A stretch of DNA of 64,000 nucleotides, from positions 3,410,001-3,474,000 of the forward strand of contig OZ251509.1 in the NCBI GenBank assembly GCA_965242855.1, read 5' to 3'. The notes beneath the pieces were generated by a model. The model was not told the origin of the DNA and searched no databases. It saw nothing but the letters and a program-made list of their open reading frames with translations. Positions 19,098 through 26,687 of this stretch are shown piece after piece. Origin of the DNA: WTGU01 sp965242855. GTDB taxonomy: Bacteria > Pseudomonadota > Alphaproteobacteria > UBA828. The position numbers and the translations under genes are program-made. The number at the start of each line of letters is the position of its first letter. The first letter of the stretch is position 1.

Positions 19098-20350
19098 CCG
19101 GGAGCGGGTGGGCGATCCGGCGGGGCGGGGTCGGAGCGGGGATCCAGTTCGTAGAGGGTGGGCGACGTCCGGGGCACGGCGACGAACCCGGTTCGCTCCC
19201 CGCCCCGACGCCGGGGGCGCACCGCGATGCGCAGAAGCGTAAACGCCACCAGCATCACATGGGCGCAAGACGTGAGCATGAACAGCCCCGTGGGCCCCGC
19301 CACCGACATCAGCGCCGAGGCGGCCAGCGGCCCCAGTGCGGCGCCGCTGCCGAACAACAGCAGCAGGCCGCCGGCGAGCGCCACGAACTCGCCGCCCTCG
19401 GCCACATCGTTGGTGTGCGCCACCGCCACCGCGTAGAGCGGGATCGCGAAGCCGCCGAACGCCGCCGCGAGGACGATCAACGGGATCGGCGGCGGTTCCC
19501 GCCAGACGCCGAGCAGAGCACCGACGACCGCGGCGCCGACGGCGACCGCGACGATCACGAAGCGCCGGTCGATGCGGTCGGAGAGCAGCCCGAACGGCCA
19601 CTGGGCCAGCGCGCCGGCCAGCGTCGCCCCTGCCATGAAATAGACCAGATTGTCCACGTCGAGCCCGCTCCGGCTCGCGAACACCGGCCCGAGTGACCAG
19701 AAGGAACCGTTCACGAAGCCGACCGTCAGGCAGCCGACGAAGCCGACCGGCGAGAGCCGCCATAGGCGCCGAATGTCGAGAACGACGGCCTCGGGCCGGC
19801 GCGGGCTCACCGCCCGCGTCGACGCCACCGGCACCAGCGCCAGTCCGAGCAAGATCGCGGCGACACTGAAAAGCACGAAGCCCGCAGGATCGTGGGCCAT
19901 CAGCAAAAACTGCCCTGCCGTCAGGGCGCCGAAATGGACCAGCGTGTAGGTCGACAACACGGCGCCCCGATTCGCCGTCGCGGCCTGGTCGTTGAGCCAG
20001 CTCTCGATAACGACGTAGAGACCGGCCAGGCACAAGCCGACGACGAAGCGCAACAGCCACCAAGCGACGGGGTCGAGCAGCAGTGCGTGCGCGAGCGTGG
20101 CGGCGGCGGCGATGCTGGACAGCGAGGCGAAGGCGCGGATATGACCGACGCGGCCGATCATGCGTGGACCGCCGACACATCCGGCGACGAAGCCGACGAA
20201 ATAGGCTGCGCCAAGGGCACCGGTCTGGAACGTGCCGAACCCCTCGATCTCGGCACGCACCGGCAGCAGTGTCGTGATCAGGCCGTTACCGGCGATGAGA
20301 ATAGCGGTGCCGAGCAGCAACGCGCCCAGCCGGCCGAGCGTGGAACCCAT
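19079..20350 (-). CDS. MFS transporter
   Basis: This inner-membrane transporter of 423 residues has about 12 hydrophobic helices in two halves. A conserved loop with GPRMIGRVGHIR after the second helix and GLLSDRIDRRFV between helices 8 and 9 matches the major facilitator signature. The helix-4/5 region LRFVVGLCLAGLYVVIESWL resembles the YcaD/UMF1-like group. I chose ATG 20350 because the upstream in-frame extension to 20395 is hydrophilic. The substrate cannot be read. The C-terminus is a proline-rich tail that overlaps the HIRAN gene end. Confidence 0.9.
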   Translation of the reverse strand: MGSTLGRLGALLLGTAILIAGNGLITTLLPVRAEIEGFGTFQTGALGAAYFVGFVAGCVGGPRMIGRVGHIRAFASLSSIAAAATLAHALLLDPVAWWLLRFVVGLCLAGLYVVIESWLNDQAATANRGAVLSTYTLVHFGALTAGQFLLMAHDPAGFVLFSVAAILLGLALVPVASTRAVSPRRPEAVVLDIRRLWRLSPVGFVGCLTVGFVNGSFWSLGPVFASRSGLDVDNLVYFMAGATLAGALAQWPFGLLSDRIDRRFVIVAVAVGAAVVGALLGVWREPPPIPLIVLAAAFGGFAIPLYAVAVAHTNDVAEGGEFVALAGGLLLLFGSGAALGPLAASALMSVAGPTGLFMLTSCAHVMLVAFTLLRIAVRPRRRGGERTGFVAVPRTSPTLYELDPRSDPAPPDRPPAPGQTSSI

Positions 20351-20603
20351 GGCGACAGACCGTGATGAAGATGTCCGACCCCCGACAGGTGGCACCGGTG
20401 TGGGGGCGGTTCAAGCGGATGCGTATCACCTTCTCCTAAAATCAGGCCAATTCGCCGCCGATGATTTCCCTCGGCATGCAGCCGCGGCCGTGGGGAAAGC
20501 GGAAGACGTCGCGGACGGTGCTCTTCCCGCAGCGTTCACGCCCACGGTCATCGCGACGGGTCCGGATGATCTTGGCGACGACCAAGGAACGAAACCGCAA
20601 CTT

Positions 20604-20713
20604 GGTAGTGTCCCGGTTTGAAACGTTCAAGGTTCGCCGCGCCGCGAAGCGCCATGCATACATGGCGAACGCAAGCCCGCACGGCGCGCCACGTTGCAAA
20701 CCGAGACGCCACC
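20604..20713 (+). repeat. MITE-like element, copy A
   Basis: This 110-base element is bounded by 22-base imperfect inverted repeats that match at 18 of 22 positions. The left end starts GGTAGTGTCCCGGTTTGAAA at 20604 and the right end lies at 20692-20713. The interior is strongly similar to the reverse complement of copy C at 49780-49899, including the shared stretch CGCCGCGCCGCGAAGCG and ACATGGCGAACGCA. It encodes no transposase, so movement in trans is inferred. Confidence 0.75.
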
Positions 20714-20769
20714 ATCTCATCATGAGGGATGTAAACATGGGGAATTTTCATTAGGGTTCCTGGATTCCC

Positions 20770-20849
20770 GCTTTCGTGGGAATGACGGCCCGAGGAAGGC
20801 CATCGGCACGAGGGGGCGCGGCGCCGAAGACCTGTCATTCCTGCGAAAG
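20770..20849 (+). repeat. REP-like palindromic unit
   Basis: The arms CTTTCGTGGGAATGAC (20770-20785) and GTCATTCCTGCGAAAG (20834-20849) form an inverted repeat matching at 14 of 16 positions. The left arm in its wider context, ATTCCCGCTTTCGTGGGAAT, resembles extragenic palindromes dispersed in many proteobacteria. The arms enclose a GC-rich loop of about 48 bases. Confidence 0.55.
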
Positions 20850-21008
20850 AGCGTGTGAAGAAATCCCAAGACCTCTGTATTGAAGAGTGTCTGTCCGGCC
20901 GATTCACCATATTTATCCTATATATACCGTATATAAACCGCATATGTTCCTATCGACATGGCGAAAATCCCGAATTACGCAGATGTTTCGGGATTTCTTC
21001 ACACGCTC
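20849..21008 (+). repeat. AT-rich element with perfect 19-bp inverted repeats
   Basis: A perfect 19-base inverted repeat (GAGCGTGTGAAGAAATCCC at 20849-20867 and its complement at 20990-21008) encloses about 120 bases that are much AT-richer than the chromosome, with a run of TA steps around 20910-20945. No protein of note is encoded. It may be a small mobile element or remnant. Confidence 0.6.
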
Positions 21009-21068
21009 GAAAGCGGGGATCCATTCCGACCGATCCCGTCGGGAGCGCCTCGGTTTGAAATTGGCACC

Positions 21069-21159
21069 GGGTAGTGTCTCAGTTTGAAATCCGCGCGGGC
21101 ACCGAAGCCGGGCCCCCGCGGTCTCTACCGCAAGAGCGGTTCAAACTGAGACACTACCC
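21069..21159 (+). repeat. MITE-like element, copy B (perfect TIRs)
   Basis: The 20-base sequence GGGTAGTGTCTCAGTTTGAA at 21069-21088 recurs exactly as its reverse complement at 21140-21159, leaving a 51-base interior. The termini match those of copies A and C except for two transitions, but the interior is unrelated. A partial end (CTCGGTTTGAAA) lies just upstream near 21049-21060, which suggests repeated insertion in this spot. Confidence 0.75.
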
Positions 21160-21224
21160 AGCATCCTTGATTCGAGGCCGCGGATCGCTAGAGTCGCCAT
21201 GCTGACCACAGGCGCGAAGGTGTG

Positions 21225-21473
21225 ATGAAAGTCAGAATCGAGATTGATTGCTCCGCCGAGGAAGCCCGCGCGTTCCTCGGGATGCCGGATCTGCGAGTCG
21301 CGCACGAGGCCATGGCGCGGGGCGTCGAGGAGCGGATCGGGGAAGCGATGAAGGCGTTCGACGCGGAGGCCATGGCGAAAGCTTGGATGCCGGGCGGGCT
21401 CGAAGGGTTCGAAGCGATGCGCAAGGCGTTCGGTGATGCCTTCGGCAAGGGTACCGGAGGACGGCGCGAGTGA
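21225..21473 (+). CDS. small conserved protein, DUF6489-like
   Basis: This 82-residue acidic and methionine-rich cytoplasmic protein begins MKVRIEIDCSAEEARAFLG. The sequence pattern (AEEAR..LG.PD followed by an amphipathic helix and a KAWMPGG..G turn) matches small alphaproteobacterial proteins annotated as DUF6489, found next to ferredoxin-like and mnmE genes. The ATG at 21225 is preferred over the adjacent GTG at 21222. Its stop overlaps the start of the next gene by 4 bases. Function unknown. Confidence 0.72.
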   Translation: MKVRIEIDCSAEEARAFLGMPDLRVAHEAMARGVEERIGEAMKAFDAEAMAKAWMPGGLEGFEAMRKAFGDAFGKGTGGRRE

Positions 21474-21811
21474 CCCAGGACCCGCCGCTCTACTATCGGC
21501 ACCATGTCTTCTGTTGCGTCAACACGCGCGCCATCGGTCATCCCCGCGGCTGCTGCAGTGCCAAGGGGGCGGTCAAGCTGCGCGCGCACATGAAGGCGCG
21601 GGCCAAAGGCCTCCCCGGCGTGCGCGTCAACGCCGCCCAATGCCTTGATCGCTGCGAGTGCGGGCCGGCCATGGTCATCTACCCGGAGGGCGTCTGGTAC
21701 ACGGTGCGAACGACCGAGGACGTGGACGAGATCATCGAAACCCACCTCGTGAAGGGCGGCCGCGTCGACCGGCTGATGCTGCGGCCCGACGACGCGGCGG
21801 CACCGTCCTGA
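21470..21811 (+). CDS. (2Fe-2S) ferredoxin domain-containing protein
   Basis: This 113-residue protein has a thioredoxin-like [2Fe-2S] ferredoxin fold. Cysteines are placed as in the family: HHVFCCVNTR near residue 15, HPRGCCSAKG near 28, and CLDRCECGPAMVIYPEGVWY near 58. The GTG start at 21470 follows GGAGG and overlaps the preceding stop by 4 bases. It lies directly upstream of mnmE, whose start overlaps or abuts its stop. Electron partner unknown. Confidence 0.88.
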   Translation: MTQDPPLYYRHHVFCCVNTRAIGHPRGCCSAKGAVKLRAHMKARAKGLPGVRVNAAQCLDRCECGPAMVIYPEGVWYTVRTTEDVDEIIETHLVKGGRVDRLMLRPDDAAAPS

Positions 21812-21816
21812 ACGCT

Positions 21817-23172
21817 TTGCCCCGGCGCGCCGGCGCGGGGGCCGGCGATACGATCTTCGCGCTCTCCAGCGGCACCGGTCGCGCAGCTATCGCCGTCGTC
21901 CGGGTCTCGGGGCCCGCGGCGGGCGTCGCCTTGGCGCAGATCGGCGGCGCGCCCCCGCCGGCACCGCGTGCGGCCGTGCTCCGGCGCTTCCGCAGGCCGC
22001 GCTCCGGAGAGCCTATCGACAGGGGCCTCGCTCTCTGGTTCCCCGCGCCCGAGAGTGCCACGGGCGAGGACGTTGCGGAGTTCCATATCCATGGCGGCCC
22101 GGCCGTGATCGCTGCGCTCGCCGATGCGCTGGCGGCGCTGCCGGGCTTGCGCCCGGCCGAACCCGGCGAGTTCACCCGGCGCGCTTTCACGGGCGGGCGG
22201 CTCGACTTGACGGAAGCGGAGGGAATCGCCGACCTGATCGCCGCCGAGACGGAGGCGCAGCGCCGCCAAGCCCTGCGCCAAATGGAGGGCGGGCTCCATA
22301 CCCTCTACGAGGGCTGGCGCGGTAGCCTCCTGGAAGCGATGGCCCATGTCGAGGCCACTCTCGACTTCTCGGACCAGGACCTCCCCGACGACGCGGCGGC
22401 AGTGGTCGGCCCATGCCTCGCCGCGCTGGAAACCGAGATCGCAGCGCATCTCGACGACGATCGCCGCGGTGAGCGCCTGCGCGCCGGGTTTTCGGTCGCC
22501 ATCCTGGGCGCTCCCAACGCCGGCAAGTCGAGCCTCCTCAACCGCCTCGCCGGGCGGGACGCCGCCATCGTCTCGGCTCGCGCCGGCACCACACGGGACG
22601 TGATCGAGGTCCACCTGGACATCGCGGGGTGGCCGGTCACGATCGCCGACACCGCCGGCTTGCGGGAGAGCGCCGACGAGGTCGAAGGCGAGGGGGTGCG
22701 GCGCGCCTTGGCACAAGCCGAACGCGCCGACTTGGCGCTGGTCGTCCTGGACGGCGCACGCTGGCCGGCGGCAGACCGGCAAAGCCTGACTCTTGCCTGC
22801 GATGCATCGCTCCTCGTCTTGAACAAGATCGATTTGTTGCCCGGTGCGCCGCCAGCGACCGTCGAAGGCCGTGTGGCGCTCCCCGTCTCCTGCCGGACGG
22901 GTGCCGGAATCGATACCCTGGTCTCCTCCCTCGCGGCGGCGGTCGAACGCTGCTACCCGTTCGCCGCCGAACCGGTGCTCACCCGCCCGCGCCACAGGCA
23001 GGCGCTCGCCGACTGCCGGGCGGCGCTCACGAGAGCGAGAGCGCAGCCTGCAGACGAGCGCTTGGCCGAGGAACTGCGGCTGGCGGCCACGGCACTCGGA
23101 CGGATCACCGGGCGGGTGGACGTAGAGGACATGCTCGACATCGTGTTCCGGGACTTCTGCATCGGGAAATAA
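21817..23172 (+). CDS. mnmE: tRNA modification GTPase MnmE
   Basis: This 451-residue GTPase works with MnmG to make the cmnm5 group on wobble U34 of tRNAs. The N-terminal folate-binding domain starts DTIFALSSGTGRAAIAVVRV. The G domain shows G1 GAPNAGKSS near residue 231, G3 DTAGL, and G4 NKID. The C-terminal CIGK motif, with the functional cysteine, is intact at the end. No ATG precedes the conserved start; TTG at 21817 is the best candidate, with CTG at 21808 overlapping the ferredoxin stop as an alternative. It is followed by a parS site and mnmG. Confidence 0.95.
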   Translation: MPRRAGAGAGDTIFALSSGTGRAAIAVVRVSGPAAGVALAQIGGAPPPAPRAAVLRRFRRPRSGEPIDRGLALWFPAPESATGEDVAEFHIHGGPAVIAALADALAALPGLRPAEPGEFTRRAFTGGRLDLTEAEGIADLIAAETEAQRRQALRQMEGGLHTLYEGWRGSLLEAMAHVEATLDFSDQDLPDDAAAVVGPCLAALETEIAAHLDDDRRGERLRAGFSVAILGAPNAGKSSLLNRLAGRDAAIVSARAGTTRDVIEVHLDIAGWPVTIADTAGLRESADEVEGEGVRRALAQAERADLALVVLDGARWPAADRQSLTLACDASLLVLNKIDLLPGAPPATVEGRVALPVSCRTGAGIDTLVSSLAAAVERCYPFAAEPVLTRPRHRQALADCRAALTRARAQPADERLAEELRLAATALGRITGRVDVEDMLDIVFRDFCIGK

Positions 23173-23191
23173 ACCGGCCGAGGGCCGTGCG

Positions 23192-23207
23192 TGTTTCACG
23201 TGAAACA
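23192..23207 (+). promoter_or_regulatory. parS: parS centromere site (perfect 16-mer)
   Basis: The palindrome TGTTTCACGTGAAACA at 23192-23207 is the exact consensus ParB-binding site conserved across bacteria. It lies in the mnmE-mnmG spacer, about 3.5 kb from parB, and should load ParB clamps for chromosome segregation. Confidence 0.95.
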
Positions 23208-23301
23208 TCGCGTCGGAACGCCGCGCCCAACGCCACCCGGCATCCCTTTACGCGCCGAGCGGGGCGGCCTATAGGGAAGCCGCGGGGGCAAGGAGGAGAC
23301 C

Positions 23302-25182
23302 ATGAAGCGCGCGCGCTTCGACGTGATCGTGATCGGCGGCGGCCATGCCGGCTGCGAGGCGGCGACGGCGGCGGCGCGCGTCGGTGCCCGAACCGTGCTG
23401 CTCACCCAGAGGCGCGCGACAATCGGCGCGATGTCCTGCAACCCGGCGATCGGCGGTCTCGCCAAAGGCACTCTGGTGCGTGAGGTGGACGCGCTCGACG
23501 GGTTGATGGGCCGGGTTGCCGACGCGGCGGGGATCCAGTTCCGGGTCCTGAACCGCAGCAAGGGGCCGGCGGTGCACGGCCCCAGGGCGCAGCAGGACCG
23601 CGCACTCTACAAGGCGGCAATGCAGGCGGCGCTGGCGGATCAGACCAACCTGGAAATCCGCGAAAGCACGGTCGAGGATCTGGCTTTACGGGTGGGACGC
23701 GGCGGCCGGCCAAGCGTCCGGGGCGTGGTGCTTGCGGACGGGACGGCGCTCGCGGCACCCCGCGTCGTGCTTACGACCGGTACCTTCCTGCGCGGCCTGA
23801 TCCATATCGGCGAGACGCGGTTCCCGGCGGGACGCCTGGGCGACGCGCCGGTGACCGGCCTCGCCCGCACTCTGGAGCGGCTCGGCTTCCGGCTCGGCCG
23901 GCTGAAGACCGGCACCCCGCCCAGGCTTGACGGGCGCACCATCGACCGGGCGAGTCTCGACGCACAGGAAGGCGATCGACCGCCCGAACCCTTCTCCTTC
24001 TTGACCGCTTCCATCGACCGCTCGCAGGTTCGTTGCCACGTCACCGCTACGGGCGACGCCAGCCACGCGCTAATCCGGCGAAACCTGACCCGCTCGCCGA
24101 TGTATTCGGGAGCGATCGCAAGCCCCGGCCCGCGCTATTGTCCCTCTATCGAGGACAAGGTGGTGCGCTTCGCCGACCGCCCGTCTCATCGAATTTTTCT
24201 GGAGCCCGAGGGCCTCGACGACCACACCGTCTATCCCAACGGCATCTCGACGGCGCTGCCGGAAGACGTCCAGAAAGCACTGATGGCGACGATTCCGGGG
24301 CTGGAACGGGCGGCAATCCTGCGGCCCGGCTACGCGATCGAATACGACCATGTGGACCCACGCGAGCTCGACCCGGCGCTGGAAGCCGCGCGCGTCTCCG
24401 GCCTGCACATGGCCGGGCAGATCAACGGCACGACCGGCTACGAGGAAGCGGCGGCGCAGGGAATCGTGGCAGGGATCAACGCCGCACTGGCAGCGGCCGG
24501 GGGCGGCCCCTTCACGCTCGACCGGGCGGACGCCTATATCGGCGTGCTGATCGACGATCTGATCACCCAAGGGGTCAGCGAGCCCTACCGGATGTTCTCG
24601 TCGCGGGCTGAATACCGGCTGCGACTGCGGCCAGACAATGCCGACCGGCGCCTCACCGAGCGCGGCGTCGCGGCCGGCGTTGTCGGCAGCCAGCGAGCGC
24701 GCCGCTTCGCCGCCAAGGACGAGGCGCTCGAACGGGCACAGCGGCTGGTCGAGTCGCTCAGCGCCGATCCCGAGACGCTGCGTCGCCGGGAGCTGCCGGC
24801 CGGCCGGAACGGGCACCGCCGGACGGCCGGGGAGCTGCTCGGCCATCCCGGCATCGACCTGCGGGCGCTGACGGCGCTATGGCCGGCGCTCGCCACGTTC
24901 GAGCCGGAGGTCGCGCGCGCGCTGGAAATCGACGCCCATTACCGCAGCTACATGGCGCGGCAAGACGCGGACATCGCGGCACTTCGGCGGGACGAGGCGC
25001 TGCGCCTGCCGGTGGACCTGCGGTTCGAGGCGGTCGGCGGCCTGTCGCACGAGATGCGACAACGGCTCGCGGCGGCACGGCCGGCGACGCTGGGGGCGGC
25101 GGGGCGCCTGCCGGGGATCACGCCGGCGGCGCTGACGGCGCTACTCGCGCATGTCCGCAACGGCGAAACGGAGGCGGCGTAG
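23302..25182 (+). CDS. mnmG: tRNA uridine-5-carboxymethylaminomethyl modification enzyme MnmG
   Basis: This 626-residue FAD protein, formerly GidA, partners with MnmE. The N-terminal dinucleotide motif is VIGGGHAGCEAA, followed by the conserved ATIGAMSCNPAIGGLAKG near residue 42 and the GP-rich SKGPAVHGPRAQQDR near 88. The C-terminal tRNA-binding region carries TSRAEYRL-type sequence (SSRAEYRLRLRPDNAD). The ATG at 23302 follows AAGGAGGAG. It is flanked on both sides by parS-type sites. Confidence 0.97.
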   Translation: MKRARFDVIVIGGGHAGCEAATAAARVGARTVLLTQRRATIGAMSCNPAIGGLAKGTLVREVDALDGLMGRVADAAGIQFRVLNRSKGPAVHGPRAQQDRALYKAAMQAALADQTNLEIRESTVEDLALRVGRGGRPSVRGVVLADGTALAAPRVVLTTGTFLRGLIHIGETRFPAGRLGDAPVTGLARTLERLGFRLGRLKTGTPPRLDGRTIDRASLDAQEGDRPPEPFSFLTASIDRSQVRCHVTATGDASHALIRRNLTRSPMYSGAIASPGPRYCPSIEDKVVRFADRPSHRIFLEPEGLDDHTVYPNGISTALPEDVQKALMATIPGLERAAILRPGYAIEYDHVDPRELDPALEAARVSGLHMAGQINGTTGYEEAAAQGIVAGINAALAAAGGGPFTLDRADAYIGVLIDDLITQGVSEPYRMFSSRAEYRLRLRPDNADRRLTERGVAAGVVGSQRARRFAAKDEALERAQRLVESLSADPETLRRRELPAGRNGHRRTAGELLGHPGIDLRALTALWPALATFEPEVARALEIDAHYRSYMARQDADIAALRRDEALRLPVDLRFEAVGGLSHEMRQRLAAARPATLGAAGRLPGITPAALTALLAHVRNGETEAA

Positions 25183-25195
25183 CGGTAGGGCAGGG

Positions 25196-25825
25196 ATGGA
25201 GCCGGGAGAGGCGTTCCGGCGCGATGTTTCATGTGAAACACGCGAACGGCTGAATATCTACGAGGCACTCCTCCGCCGCTGGCAACGGCGTGTGAACTTG
25301 GTCTCCAACGCCTCGCTCGCCGCCCTCTGGACCCGCCACTTCCTGGATTCGGCGCAACTCGCCCCTCTGCTGGCCACCGACCCGGAGTCCCGTATCGTCG
25401 ATGTCGGCAGCGGCGCCGGCTTCCCTGGCATGGTGCTGGCAATTCTCGACCGCCGGCGCCGGGTTTCTCTGGTCGAGGCCAACGCCAGACGCTGCGCTTT
25501 CCTCGCAGAGGTGGCCGCCGCCACAGAAACCACCGTTTCCGTGATCGAGGGCCGGCTCGAGGCCCCGGCGGTGCGGGAACGTCTGGCGCCGGCAGGCACG
25601 GTCGTAGCCCGCGCCTGTGCACCATTGGTCGATCTACTAGAGATAGTTTTTCCTCTTCTCGATCCCCGGACATCTTGTATATTCCCGAAGGGACGGCGTT
25701 ACCGAGCCGAGTTGAAAGCGGCGCAGCAGCGTTGGGCCTTCGCGTTCGAGGCCATCCCCAGCGTCACCGACGCGGAAGCGCGGATATTACGAATTGGCGA
25801 TGTCGAGCGGCGTCAGCGAGATTGA
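25196..25825 (+). CDS. rsmG: 16S rRNA m7G527 methyltransferase RsmG
   Basis: This 209-residue SAM-dependent methyltransferase (GidB) modifies G527 of 16S rRNA. The SAM motif is VDVGSGAGFPGMVLAI near residue 64. The N-terminus RDVSCETRERL is translated from a parS site; in most alphaproteobacteria this reads VSRET. The ATG at 25196 is preferred over an upstream in-frame start in the end of mnmG. It overlaps parA by 26 bases. Loss of RsmG gives low-level streptomycin resistance in other bacteria. Confidence 0.95.
   Translation: MEPGEAFRRDVSCETRERLNIYEALLRRWQRRVNLVSNASLAALWTRHFLDSAQLAPLLATDPESRIVDVGSGAGFPGMVLAILDRRRRVSLVEANARRCAFLAEVAAATETTVSVIEGRLEAPAVRERLAPAGTVVARACAPLVDLLEIVFPLLDPRTSCIFPKGRRYRAELKAAQQRWAFAFEAIPSVTDAEARILRIGDVERRQRD
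25225..25240 (+). promoter_or_regulatory. parS: parS site with one change, inside rsmG
   Basis: The sequence TGTTTCATGTGAAACA at 25225-25240 differs from the consensus palindrome at one central base. It is read in frame by rsmG as V-S-C-E-T, where the consensus would give V-S-R-E-T. Such variants are commonly bound by ParB in other species; binding here is inferred. Confidence 0.85.
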
Positions 25826-26687
25826 CCCCCGCGCGGTTTCCGGCGCCCCGACACCCGCGCGCCGCCCTCGCGTGCTGGCGGTGGCGAACCAGAAGGGCGG
25901 TGTCGGCAAGACCACGACGGCGATCAACCTGGGCACCGCCCTCGCAGCGACCGGCCGCGGCGTCCTCGTCATCGACATGGACCCGCAGGGCAACGCCAGC
26001 ACCGGGCTCGGCATTCCGGCCGCGGCGCGGGTACCCGGCTGCTACGGCTTCCTCCAGGGCGCGGGTCTCACCGGCGCGGCACGGAAGACGATCGTCCCCG
26101 GCCTTTCCATCCTGCCGGCGACATCCGACTTGGCAGCAGCGGAGATCGAGCTGCCGCAGGGCGCGAGGCCCCGCCACCGCCTGCGGGAGGCGTTGCTGCC
26201 GGCACTCGCCGCCGGTGCGAGCGAGGAAGGCGCCGCGGAAAGTGGCGGGGACTACGTGCTGATCGATTGCCCGCCGGCTCTCGGGATGCTGACGGTCAAC
26301 GCTCTGGTCGCGGCCGACGCCGTCCTGGTGCCCTTGCAGTGCGACGACTTCTACTCCCTCGAGGGGTTGACCCAGACCCTGGGCACGGTTGCCCGCGTCC
26401 GCGCGTCGTTCAACCCCGCCCTTCGTGTGCAAGGCGTCGTTCTGACGAAGTATGACGGGCGGACCAACCTCGCGATCCAGATTCGCGACGACGTCCGCGC
26501 CCATCTGGGCGACGCGGTGTACGACACGCTGATCCCGCGGAACATCCGCGTGGCCGAGGCGCCGTCCTACGGCGTCCCGGTGCTGCTCCACGACGTGCGC
26601 TGCGCCGGCGCGCGGGCCTATGCCCACCTCGCCGGCGAACTGCTGCGGCGCGAGGAAACAGGGAAGGAACTCGCTCATGACGCCTGA
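25800..26687 (+). CDS. parA: chromosome-partitioning ATPase ParA
   Basis: This 295-residue deviant Walker ATPase drives ParB-parS complexes apart during chromosome segregation. The P-loop ANQKGGVGKTTTAINL lies near residue 29 and carries the signature Lys of deviant Walker A proteins. The DMDPQGNAS motif follows near residue 61, and Walker B is YVLIDCPP. The ATG at 25800 is favoured over an in-frame TTG at 25794. It overlaps rsmG upstream and parB downstream, so it is translationally coupled to both. Confidence 0.96.
   Translation: MSSGVSEIDPRAVSGAPTPARRPRVLAVANQKGGVGKTTTAINLGTALAATGRGVLVIDMDPQGNASTGLGIPAAARVPGCYGFLQGAGLTGAARKTIVPGLSILPATSDLAAAEIELPQGARPRHRLREALLPALAAGASEEGAAESGGDYVLIDCPPALGMLTVNALVAADAVLVPLQCDDFYSLEGLTQTLGTVARVRASFNPALRVQGVVLTKYDGRTNLAIQIRDDVRAHLGDAVYDTLIPRNIRVAEAPSYGVPVLLHDVRCAGARAYAHLAGELLRREETGKELAHDA

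Larger units (their letters stand above)
20351..21224 (+). other. gene-free interval packed with short repeats
   Basis: About 870 bases carry no convincing gene. Bases 20351-20600 are ordinary GC-rich sequence with no recognisable element. From 20604 on there are two elements with terminal inverted repeats of the same type (20604-20713 and 21069-21159), a palindromic REP-like unit (20770-20849) and an AT-rich segment bounded by a perfect 19-base inverted repeat (20849-21008). Short open frames here only translate these repeats. The 3' end should hold the promoter for the gene at 21225. Confidence 0.7.

Noticed and set aside
20442..20754. Short frames on both strands near the MFS gene
   Set aside because: They translate the MITE-like repeat and flanking sequence; no independent protein signature.
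20351..21224. CRISPR-like array
   Set aside because: The repeats are inverted, not regularly spaced direct repeats, and there are no cas genes.
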